Source of the DNA: JADMJV01 sp964649085
GTDB lineage: Bacteria > Vulcanimicrobiota > Xenobia > Xenobiales > JADMJV01
Direction of reading: 5' to 3'
Assembly: GCA_964649085.1 (NCBI GenBank)
Contig: CAZYPN010000007.1
Location: forward strand, 62,001-126,000
DNA: 64,000 bases
Shown piece after piece: positions 32,020 through 40,181 of the stretch. The notes beneath the pieces were generated by a model. The model did not search any database and was not told the DNA's origin. It worked only from the letters and a program-made list of their open reading frames with translations. Made by a program: the position numbers and the translations under genes. Each line of letters opens with the position of its first letter. Position 1 is the first letter of the stretch.

Positions 32020-33179
32020 AGCGCCTGGGCCTGCTGGCACTGCTGTGTGCGCAACTGGCCTGGGGCGAGGATCCGGTGGCCCGGGTTCAAAGCATCGAAG
32101 CCCTGGAACCCGGCCACAAACCTTTGCTGCAGCGCCAGCGCGAAAAGGATGCCCAACCTTATCGCGTCACGGTAAATACCACCGGCTATGTGCGCGACCA
32201 CTTCATCACCAACAAAAGCACGGTAGCCGCCCTGGAGTTCCTCATCGGGGGGCGAATCGGCCTCAACAAAGACAGTGACATCCAGATCGTCAACGATCAC
32301 TCGGTCCGCGATGGCAAAACCTCGGTGACACGCATCCTGCTCAAGTCGGGCGCCATGTGGGTGAAGGCCGACGCAGCCACCCTGAAACAACCCCTGGAAA
32401 TTCAAACCAACGGTGGCGTAATGGGCATCAAAGGCACCGAGTTCAGCCTGGAAACCACCCCCGAAGGCGTCGACATCTGTTGCTTCGAGAGCAACTCGGC
32501 CCAGGGTGGTGTCGAAGTGCTCGACGATCAGGGCAAAGTGTTGAGCCTGGTGCGCCCGGGCGATGAAGTGCGCAGCAACCGCCGCCAGGCTCGCCTGCTG
32601 AAACGCTACAACAACCGGGCCCAGTTCCGCGAACAACGCACCCGCCGCATCTTCGGCAAGGTGGGCCCGCGTTTACAACGCTGGATCCTGCGCCAGCGCA
32701 AATATGGCCACAGCCTGGCCAGCACCCCGCTGGCCTCGCCGCGGCGCCCCTTCGACGAACACGAACTGCTGGGCCAGGTAAAACATCGCCTGGTTCGCCA
32801 TCCTCGCCAGGCATCCCAACTGCTGACGCGCTCGCGAGTGGGCAAAAAGGCGGCTCGTCGCTTGCTCAACAAACAGGGCAACGATTTTCCTACCGACCTC
32901 CTGCCGGATCTGGACTTCAACCCGTCTCCGGTGGGAAACCGCCCCCAGTTCTCCTGGGAGGGCGTCGAGGGAGCCGATGGCTATCTCTTGTTCCTGGCCA
33001 GCGACGAGGAGGGCGCCGATATTCTCTACACCGCTCGCAGCGACGCGGCAAGCCACGCTTATCCTCAGGATGTCCGCCCGCTGGAGCCCGGACGCTACTA
33101 CTGGCGCGTGGTGCCGGTTGACGCCCAGGACCGGCCCATTCAAAAGTCGAGTCAGGCCTGCTTCGACGTCACTCCCTGA
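32016..33179 (+). CDS. Exported FecR-domain protein, copy 1
   Basis: 387 residues from ATG 32016 (ATGA overlap with the previous stop). MKRLGLLALLCAQLAWG is a signal peptide. The FecR-type beta domain spans ~45-190 with PLEIQTNGGVMGIKGTEF as its core, here ending in a Cys pair (DICCFES). A basic helical stretch (RILGRR-like, ~195-310) follows, then a C-terminal beta-sandwich-like segment with FSWEGVEGADGYLLFLASD and GRYYWRVVPVDAQD. Classic FecR relays outer-membrane signals to a sigma factor; in proteins without a membrane helix the domain probably senses or binds envelope ligands. It is paralogous to the next gene. Confidence 0.8.
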   Translation: MKRLGLLALLCAQLAWGEDPVARVQSIEALEPGHKPLLQRQREKDAQPYRVTVNTTGYVRDHFITNKSTVAALEFLIGGRIGLNKDSDIQIVNDHSVRDGKTSVTRILLKSGAMWVKADAATLKQPLEIQTNGGVMGIKGTEFSLETTPEGVDICCFESNSAQGGVEVLDDQGKVLSLVRPGDEVRSNRRQARLLKRYNNRAQFREQRTRRIFGKVGPRLQRWILRQRKYGHSLASTPLASPRRPFDEHELLGQVKHRLVRHPRQASQLLTRSRVGKKAARRLLNKQGNDFPTDLLPDLDFNPSPVGNRPQFSWEGVEGADGYLLFLASDEEGADILYTARSDAASHAYPQDVRPLEPGRYYWRVVPVDAQDRPIQKSSQACFDVTP

Positions 33180-33219
33180 GGCTCCCAGGAATCTCGAGTG
33201 CAGGACGGAACTTTGGCCT

Positions 33220-34296
33220 ATGCAAGCAACTCTTTCTCGCCTGATTCTGGGCATCGCTCTGGCTTCGCTGGGCTGGGCCGAAGAGCCCGTAATTCGCGTG
33301 ATCGACGCCAAGTCCAAGTCGGCCGGGCCGGTTGAGTTGGCCCACCGCAAGCCCGCCGACGCTCAGTGGTATCCCGCCTACGTGGGCACTCGCGGCGAGG
33401 TGAAAGACCAGTTCAAGACCGGCCCCAACACGGTGGCGGCGCTGGAGTTTTTCATCGGCGGCCGGGTGGCCGTGGTTCCGGGCAGCGAAATCGAGATCGT
33501 CACCGACCACTCGATCGCCAACAAGACCAGCCTGAAGCGGGTGCTGCTCAAGTCGGGCGGGCTCTGGATGAAGTCCAGCAAGCTGAAAGAACCGTTGGAA
33601 ATCCAGACCAACGGCGGGGTGATGGGTATCAAAGGCACCGAATTCACGGTTGAGGCCGTCGGCGAGCACACCACCTTATCGGTATTGGAAGGCAGCATTG
33701 AGGTCAGCGACCAGCAGCGGCAGCTGTTGGGCTACGCCGAGCCGGGTGACGTCTATCAGCTCCAGCCCGATGCCCCGCCGCAAGTGAAAAAGGTCGATGT
33801 CGAGTTGCTGCGCAAACACGTGCACTCGGAATACGATATGGTTCGCCTGGAGATCGAGTCCTACAAGGAAGAGGTTGAGAACCTCAAATCGACCCGCCTG
33901 GACATCTCCCAGCGTCTCGATCAGTTGCTGGACATGACCAACCCCGAAGCTCCCAAGTTTCATCTGGCCCCACCCTACAAGCGAGCGATTCTGCAAAGCC
34001 CTTCGAAAGACGGCGTGCAGGGGCTGCAGCCCAGCGCCAGTGCCGAAGCCTTCCCCCTGTTTCGCTGGCAGGAGTTCCCCCAGGCCGACGGCTACGTGAT
34101 TTTCGTCGCCGCCGATGTGCGTTTCGAACAAATCCTGTTCAGCGCACGCACGCGCGAGGCCCAGGCCCTGTATCCCAGCTCTTCCAGGCCGCTGGCCACG
34201 GGTCAATACTTCTGGCGCGTGGTTCCGGTCAACGCCAACGACCAACCCCTGCAGGGAGCAGCTCAGGCTACTTTTCAGGTGGGGCGCAGCAGCTGA
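33220..34296 (+). CDS. Exported FecR-domain protein, copy 2
   Basis: 358 residues from ATG 33220. Signal peptide MQATLSRLILGIALASLGWA. The FecR domain again has the identical 18-residue core PLEIQTNGGVMGIKGTEF. It is followed by a predicted coiled coil (DMVRLEIESYKEEVENLKST) and the same C-terminal module (FRWQEFPQADGYVIFVAAD, GQYFWRVVPVNANDQPL) as copy 1, so the two arose by tandem duplication. Copy 1 instead has a long basic linker. Its stop directly abuts the TTG start of the first cyclase, which argues for a joint function with it. Confidence 0.8.
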   Translation: MQATLSRLILGIALASLGWAEEPVIRVIDAKSKSAGPVELAHRKPADAQWYPAYVGTRGEVKDQFKTGPNTVAALEFFIGGRVAVVPGSEIEIVTDHSIANKTSLKRVLLKSGGLWMKSSKLKEPLEIQTNGGVMGIKGTEFTVEAVGEHTTLSVLEGSIEVSDQQRQLLGYAEPGDVYQLQPDAPPQVKKVDVELLRKHVHSEYDMVRLEIESYKEEVENLKSTRLDISQRLDQLLDMTNPEAPKFHLAPPYKRAILQSPSKDGVQGLQPSASAEAFPLFRWQEFPQADGYVIFVAADVRFEQILFSARTREAQALYPSSSRPLATGQYFWRVVPVNANDQPLQGAAQATFQVGRSS

Positions 34297-36114
34297 TTGA
34301 GGCCTGACCTGTCCGCCCTGACCCCTTATCTGAGGCGGGTTTTGCGTGGTTGGATTTTCCTGGCCATCGCACTGGGCGTCACCGGGCTGCTTCCCGACAT
34401 CGAATGGTCTGCCTACGACCGGGTGCTGCGCGAATATCGCTTTCTGCCCGTCCGCTTCTCCTGGCTGGGGGCGCTGCCGCTGGGAATCCATCCCAGCATC
34501 ACCCTGGTGGCCGACCAGGGCAACCAATCGGAGCAAGAATCGTTGCGCTGGGCCATGCGCCAATACCGCGAGTCGCAAGCCGGCGCCGTGGTGCTGGTCG
34601 GCCACGAGGGCCTCGCCCTTGGAAAAGAATTCCAGAACTCGCCGCTAGATACCAGTCCTCTCTACCGGGTTTCCCCAGAGAGCCATGTCCCCAAAGAGCC
34701 CAAGCCGGGCCACTTCGTGGTCAAGTATACCGGCTCTCAGGCTCAGGTTCGAGATTTCTATCTGGCCCTCAAGGGGCCCGATGGCCCCGTTCCTTCGCTG
34801 CCTCTGATGCTCTATGCCCGCTTTCTGGGCGCCGACGAGAATCTGACCGACCTCAGGTATCACAACGGTCTTCTTAGGTGGGAGCAACAGAACATTCCGG
34901 TCTGGCAAGATCAGCATGGCTACCTGATGCCGATCCTGACCTACTTGAAGTTCGAGTTTCTGTCCCAGCAAATCGGAGAGGCCACCGTGATGGTGGATCG
35001 CATGGTTCCCATTCGACTGGATCGACTTCGCGAGAAGAACCCCGATACCGGTGAACCCTACTATTTCGGCCCGCGCTGCCTGGGGAAATTCGTCTTCTTC
35101 GGCGACTTCGGCGGCAGCTCGGCCGGGGAGCGAATGACTCCAACGGGCACCACCCGAGATTTTCAACTCATCGCCCAGGCCCTGGACAGCCTGATTCAGG
35201 GACCCCAGGTTCGCCGACTGGACGGCTGGGCTCTGGTCCTTTTTTATCTTGCCACAGCCGCTGCCCTGGTGCTCTGGTTTCAGACGCCTACAACCCTGAT
35301 CGGCCAATTCGTGCGGCTGAGTCTCACCTCGATCGGACTGCACATCCTATCCATCGGACTGCTGACCGCCGGGTTTTACGCCCCGGTGGCCTGGCTCTAC
35401 CTGTATCTCTTGATGCTTACAGGCTGGAGTGTAGGCCGCGTCTGGCTGCGAACCATTCAATACCTGCGTCGCTACGGAGGCGCCTCGGCCGCAACCCTGT
35501 TGTTGGGCGGCGAGACCAATCTGGATCACGCGGTGGCTGAAGAGCGTCAGGCCACCGTGGTATTCCTGGGCCTACCCGACCATTTGCGCGAGCTGGAACG
35601 CCTGGAAGACAGCCGCATTCTAAGCCATCGCCAGCTCTTTTCCGAGCGCGTGGCCCGAATCACCCATCAGTTCGGGGGCATTGTTCACGATTTCCAGGCC
35701 GATTACCTGATGCTGGGCTTTGGCACCCACCCCGGCCGGGTCGATAGCCGTCACGCCCACCACGCCTTCATGTGTGCTCAACACCTGGTGGGACTGAAGG
35801 CCGAACTGGCGCGCAAGTGGAAGCTCGAGGAAGCGGCTGGAGCCCGACTTCAAGTGTCGGTCAACACGGGACAGGTCGCCGTGGGCTGGGTAGGAACCCA
35901 GCGTCAGAAGCGAGCCTCGGCCGCCATCGGCGACACCACCAACGTGGCCGCTCGTTTGCTAGGAACCGCCAAGAAGATGAACCTCGACATGGTGGTTTCC
36001 GAGTCGGCCTTCCAGCAACTCCAGGGCGCTGCCCACTTTGAGGCCCTGCCTCCAGTCATGCTGAAGGGCAAAACCGAGGCTGTCCACATCTACCGTTGGG
36101 TGCCCGAGTTGTGA
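34297..36114 (+). CDS. CHASE2-like membrane class III cyclase, metal-site half lost (cyclase A)
   Basis: 605 residues from a TTG start directly after the FecR stop. An N-terminal helix (GWIFLAIALGVTGLLP) is followed by a divergent CHASE2-type extracytoplasmic domain (~50-305; its end, LGKFVFFGDFGG...TPTGTTRDF, fits CHASE2). Three hydrophobic segments span ~310-390, then the cyclase domain runs from ~415. The strand that normally holds the first metal Asp reads ATVVFLGLPD, with G425 at the Asp position. D469 (FQADYLMLGFG) is kept, and so are D546, N549 and R553 (AIGDTTNVAARL), which bind the base and stabilise the transition state. As a homodimer it should be impaired. Whether ATP or GTP is used is unclear. 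Confidence 0.82.
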   Translation: MRPDLSALTPYLRRVLRGWIFLAIALGVTGLLPDIEWSAYDRVLREYRFLPVRFSWLGALPLGIHPSITLVADQGNQSEQESLRWAMRQYRESQAGAVVLVGHEGLALGKEFQNSPLDTSPLYRVSPESHVPKEPKPGHFVVKYTGSQAQVRDFYLALKGPDGPVPSLPLMLYARFLGADENLTDLRYHNGLLRWEQQNIPVWQDQHGYLMPILTYLKFEFLSQQIGEATVMVDRMVPIRLDRLREKNPDTGEPYYFGPRCLGKFVFFGDFGGSSAGERMTPTGTTRDFQLIAQALDSLIQGPQVRRLDGWALVLFYLATAAALVLWFQTPTTLIGQFVRLSLTSIGLHILSIGLLTAGFYAPVAWLYLYLLMLTGWSVGRVWLRTIQYLRRYGGASAATLLLGGETNLDHAVAEERQATVVFLGLPDHLRELERLEDSRILSHRQLFSERVARITHQFGGIVHDFQADYLMLGFGTHPGRVDSRHAHHAFMCAQHLVGLKAELARKWKLEEAAGARLQVSVNTGQVAVGWVGTQRQKRASAAIGDTTNVAARLLGTAKKMNLDMVVSESAFQQLQGAAHFEALPPVMLKGKTEAVHIYRWVPEL

Positions 36115-37985
36115 GGCCGCAGTTGTGGGTTCCTTTGCTTTGCGCCGCGCTGGTCGTTCTCTGGTTGGTGCCTTCAAATCCGATGCTGGCCCTGATCGAA
36201 TTCAGGGATCTCGAGTACCGTCGCAGTCGAGCCCGCCTCAACGCTCAGCCTTTGCAGCCACCCGACCCGCGCATCCTGATCGTCGGCATCGATGACGAGG
36301 TTTTCGCCCAACAGCGCTTCAACCGGGTCGAGCACGCCCGGCTACTCGACCGGCTCTGCGAGGCCGGGGCGCGCTCCGTTTTTCTCGATCTTCTTTTTGA
36401 GGAACCGCGTCAGCCTGAAGTCGACCAGCAGCTCCTCGAGGCCCTGAAGCGGTCGCGCCGAGCGATTGTGGGGGCGGCCTACCGGCTCGATCTGGACAGC
36501 GCCACCCACCAGGTTCAATCACCACTGTTGATGGATCCTTTGCTCGAAAGCCTGCGGCGTCGAGACTGTCTGGCCGGCATCCTCAACGCCTCTCAGTCGG
36601 AATCGCGCAGCGAGTTCACACTGATCTTTCAGGATCTGAGCGACGACCCCGATTGGGCCGGCTTGCAACCCAGCCCGGCCGTGACCATCCTCACCCAGCT
36701 GTTCCGCCTTCAGGCGGCAGATCTCTCCATTCACCCCGGTTCACGATGGCAGGGACCGATTCTCACCATACCGCCGTTGAGGCTGGAAGCTCAGCAACTC
36801 GACCGCGGCCGCCTGCAGCTCTATCAAGTTCCGGTGCGATTTCGCCCCCCCGTCACCGGACCGCAGGCGGTGGCTCCTGGCCCCTTGACCTTCCCCAAGC
36901 TGCCTTACCTGGCCCTGGCCGATGGCGACCCTCAAGCTCTGAGCCAGGTGAAAGGAAAAATCGTCCTGGTTGGTGAGACGACCAGTGGCGATGACGACAT
37001 CATCGACACGCCGGTGGGGCGCATGAAAGGGGTCGAGGGCCACGCCAATGTCCTGGACTCGCTGCTTTCGGGACGCCTTCCCCATTTTACCGACACCCAC
37101 CAACGCCTGGGTCTGGCCTCCAAGATTTTTACGTTGGTGTTCTGCTACGCCCTGGCCAGCTTGCTGGTTCGCCAACCCGACCTGGTTCGCTGGACCCTGG
37201 TCACACTTTTAGGGTTTGTCGGCTGGGAGGCGCTGATCCTCAAGGCCGACTCTCTGGGCTATTTCCTTGACCAGACTCAGGGGGAAACCAGCCTGGCCCT
37301 GACCGCTCTGATCGTGCTCTTTTTTCGATTCATTATCAGTGCTCGGGTCTTGCGAACCTTCATCCCCAGCGAAATTGTCGACCAACTGTTGATCAACGCG
37401 GAAATCCACCAGGGCGTGGTGGACGCCACGGTGATGGTCACAGATATCCGTGGCTACACCACCTTGAGTGAAAGCCGCACACCCTTGCAGGTGCTGCAAC
37501 TCTTGAACGACTACCACACCGAAACCGTCGCACTCTACCAAGAATTCGGGGGCTACGTGCTCAACTATCAGGGCGATGCTCAGATCATTCTTTTCGGGCA
37601 CCCCAAGAAACTCAAAGACCCCGCCCGACAGGCCATACTCGCTGCCCAGGCGGCCTCGGGCGCGGTAGAGCGCCTGAGGGCCCGCTGGAAACTGCCTGCC
37701 GACCAGCAGTTCAACGTGGGCGCCGGCATTTGCTCGGGCCCGGTGATCATCGCCGACCTGGGAGCCGAACACCGGGAGTACACCGTGATCGGAGAGCTCG
37801 TCAGAAAGTGCCACAAACTGCAAAGCCAGAGCCAGATTCTGGCGGCCAACATCATCATGGACGAGGCCACCTACGACCGCTGTCAACAAAAGCCGGAAGT
37901 GGAAAAGCGCGAGAATGTCGAGATCGAAGGACTGCCCGATCCGACCACCGTCTACGTCACCGATCTGGTGCCCTCGGCTTCCTGA
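36111..37985 (+). CDS. CHASE2 membrane class III cyclase, transition-state half lost (cyclase B)
   Basis: 624 residues from GTG 36111, which overlaps the cyclase A stop by 4 bp; both proteins begin M-R-P. One N-terminal helix, a canonical CHASE2 domain (~50-325: PPDPRILIVGIDDEVFAQQR, GKIVLVGETTSGDDDIIDTP, GVEGHANVLDSLLSGRLPHF) and C-terminal membrane helices precede the cyclase domain (~435 on). Both metal-binding Asps are present: D445 (VMVTDIRGYTTLSE) and D489 (LNYQGDAQIILFG). The opposite motif reads TVIGELVRKCHKL: E562, R565 and K569 replace the Asp, Asn and Arg of active enzymes. This is the mirror image of cyclase A's defects. Confidence 0.85.
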   Translation: MRPQLWVPLLCAALVVLWLVPSNPMLALIEFRDLEYRRSRARLNAQPLQPPDPRILIVGIDDEVFAQQRFNRVEHARLLDRLCEAGARSVFLDLLFEEPRQPEVDQQLLEALKRSRRAIVGAAYRLDLDSATHQVQSPLLMDPLLESLRRRDCLAGILNASQSESRSEFTLIFQDLSDDPDWAGLQPSPAVTILTQLFRLQAADLSIHPGSRWQGPILTIPPLRLEAQQLDRGRLQLYQVPVRFRPPVTGPQAVAPGPLTFPKLPYLALADGDPQALSQVKGKIVLVGETTSGDDDIIDTPVGRMKGVEGHANVLDSLLSGRLPHFTDTHQRLGLASKIFTLVFCYALASLLVRQPDLVRWTLVTLLGFVGWEALILKADSLGYFLDQTQGETSLALTALIVLFFRFIISARVLRTFIPSEIVDQLLINAEIHQGVVDATVMVTDIRGYTTLSESRTPLQVLQLLNDYHTETVALYQEFGGYVLNYQGDAQIILFGHPKKLKDPARQAILAAQAASGAVERLRARWKLPADQQFNVGAGICSGPVIIADLGAEHREYTVIGELVRKCHKLQSQSQILAANIIMDEATYDRCQQKPEVEKRENVEIEGLPDPTTVYVTDLVPSAS

Positions 37986-38045
37986 AGCCCGAGGCCCTTT
38001 TCCAGGAAGGGAAGCGAACTATGGAGGCGAAGGGCGGCCAGCTTT

Positions 38046-40181
38046 ATGGATCTTCAGGGTACTGCACAATACGCACCATGGTTGCTGGCCATGCCCTTTG
38101 CCGCCGCGGTATTGTGCGGCTTCGTAACCCGTCCGGCCCCTTTGCTTTCGGCCCTCGTCAGCTGGGCCAGTACGCTGGGATGCCTGGGGATCTCGGCCAA
38201 AATCATGGCCGAGCGCTGGCATGGTGACAACGCCCCCCAGCAGCTGGTCGTGCCCTGGATCTCGCTGGGCAATGGGCCAGGCCTGCACCAGCTGCCGCTG
38301 GGAATTCTCGTCGACAACCTGACCGTAGCCATGCTGGTCATGGTGTGTTTCATCGCTCTGCTGATCCAGATCTATAGTTACAGCTACATCAGCACCGAAG
38401 TTCACCACTTTCCCACCCAGGGCCCGTCGACGGTATCGCGTTTCTTCGCCTGCCTGAACCTCTTTTTGTTCTCCATGCTGGGGCTGGTGCTCTCGGTAAG
38501 CACCGTGCAAATTTATATCTTCTGGGAACTGGTGGGGCTGTGCTCCTACCTGTTGATCGGCTTCTGGTTCTTTAAAACCTCAGCCGCCGTTGCCAGTCGC
38601 AAGGCCTTCGTGGTGACCAAGTTCGCCGACCTGGGCTTCCTGTTGGGGGTGCTGTGCCTGGGCGCCTCGGCGCAAACGTTCCTCTTTCCCGAACTGCTGG
38701 GCCGGCAGGTTGGCGAGTTCTCGCCCTACTTATTGGACATCGGGCTGATCTTGCTTTTCTGCGGGGCCATCGGCAAAAGCGCCCAGTTTCCCTTGAACAT
38801 CTGGTTGCCCGACGCCATGGAAGGCCCCACTCCGGTGTCGGCCCTGATTCACGCGGCCACCATGGTGGCCGCCGGCGTCTATCTGGTAGCCCGTTGCGCC
38901 CCGCTCTATGCACAGGCCCCTCTGGCCGCGGGCGTGGTAGCTGGCATCGGAGCGATCACGGCCCTGCTGGCAGCCACCATGGCCCTGGTGCAAAACGACG
39001 TCAAGAAGATTCTCGCCTACTCGACCCTTTCCCAACTCGGCTTTATGGTGACGGCCCTGGGGGCCGGCGCCACCGTGGCGGGCATGTTTCACCTCATCAC
39101 CCACGCCTTCTTCAAGGCTCTGCTGTTCCTGGGTTCGGGTGCCTTGATCATCGCCAGCCACAGCAACGATATCTGGAGAATGGGTGGCCTGCGCCGCGGG
39201 TTGCCTTTCACTCATTTCGCCTTCCTGACGGGCTGCCTGGCCCTGGCAGGCATCTTCCCGTTCGCGGGCTTCTGGTCGAAGGACGAAATTCTGGCCGGGC
39301 TGGTGCATCATCCGGTGCTGCTCATCGTGCTGATGTTCTCGGCCTTCCTCACGGCTTTCTATGTGGGACGGCTCTACTGGGTGGCCTTCCCGGGGCACTT
39401 CCGCGGCCACGAAGAACCCGTTGAGTGGGCGGGGGTGGTGCCCTCGCCCGAGCTACCGGCTCCGTTGAACCCTGCCCGTGAAGCATTCGGCGTACAGCCG
39501 TTCTGGAGCGAAGAGCGAGCCGCCCAGGAGGGAACCTTCCCGCCCGAATGCCTGGGCGCCCTCAGCGAGCATTCTGACCACGAGGGGGAGCCGCACGAGG
39601 TCTCGCCGATTATGTATGTGCCTCTGCTGATCCTTTCGATCTTCGCCATTTTCCTGGGTTTCTTGGGGCTGCCTGGCGAGCACAACCTTTTCGCTCACTT
39701 CGTGTTCCCTAAGGCCGAACATCACCCGGCCAACTGGGCCCTGATGATCACCTCGCTGGTCATCGCCATCGCCGGTCTTGGGCTGGCCTACTCGTTCTAC
39801 GGCACCGATCCCGCCAGCGGCGAGCGCCGCTTGCGCAAACTGCTGGGGCCCTTTCACACCGTGCTGCAGCAGAAGTATTATCTCGACCATCTCTGGGCCT
39901 GGTTACTGGCCCGAATTCTCTATCTTGACTCTCGCCTGGCCGGTCAGTTCGACGAAAAAGTTGTCGATGGCGCCGTCTACGGAACGGGCAGACTCACCTA
40001 CAAAACCGGAGAGCTGCTCAAGAAGGAGCAAAGTGGTCAACTTCAGCGTTATGCACTGGTGATCGCCATCGGATTGCTTATGATGGTGTTCGCCCTCGGC
40101 CTGTGGGAGGGGGAGTTTGTCTGGAGCTTCCTCAACCCCCTGCGACTGATCCCCAGACCTTCCCTGGGAGGCCTGCCCTGA
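38046..40181 (+). CDS. nuoL: NADH-quinone oxidoreductase subunit L
   Basis: 711 residues with the many hydrophobic helices of the antiporter-like L subunit. Core motifs include WELVGLCSYLLIGFWFFKTS, NIWLPDAMEGPTPVSALIHA and ATMALVQNDVKKILAYSTLS. A polar loop (~450-520) and a C-terminal membrane extension fit NuoL rather than NuoM. It is one of three proton-pumping subunits in complex I's membrane arm. I use ATG 38046; an ATG at 38021 is out of frame. Its stop overlaps nuoM. The other complex I genes are not next to it. Confidence 0.94.
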   Translation: MDLQGTAQYAPWLLAMPFAAAVLCGFVTRPAPLLSALVSWASTLGCLGISAKIMAERWHGDNAPQQLVVPWISLGNGPGLHQLPLGILVDNLTVAMLVMVCFIALLIQIYSYSYISTEVHHFPTQGPSTVSRFFACLNLFLFSMLGLVLSVSTVQIYIFWELVGLCSYLLIGFWFFKTSAAVASRKAFVVTKFADLGFLLGVLCLGASAQTFLFPELLGRQVGEFSPYLLDIGLILLFCGAIGKSAQFPLNIWLPDAMEGPTPVSALIHAATMVAAGVYLVARCAPLYAQAPLAAGVVAGIGAITALLAATMALVQNDVKKILAYSTLSQLGFMVTALGAGATVAGMFHLITHAFFKALLFLGSGALIIASHSNDIWRMGGLRRGLPFTHFAFLTGCLALAGIFPFAGFWSKDEILAGLVHHPVLLIVLMFSAFLTAFYVGRLYWVAFPGHFRGHEEPVEWAGVVPSPELPAPLNPAREAFGVQPFWSEERAAQEGTFPPECLGALSEHSDHEGEPHEVSPIMYVPLLILSIFAIFLGFLGLPGEHNLFAHFVFPKAEHHPANWALMITSLVIAIAGLGLAYSFYGTDPASGERRLRKLLGPFHTVLQQKYYLDHLWAWLLARILYLDSRLAGQFDEKVVDGAVYGTGRLTYKTGELLKKEQSGQLQRYALVIAIGLLMMVFALGLWEGEFVWSFLNPLRLIPRPSLGGLP

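Noticed and set aside
38021..38046. Upstream ATG for nuoL at 38021
   Set aside because: 25 bp before the chosen start, so out of frame with NuoL.
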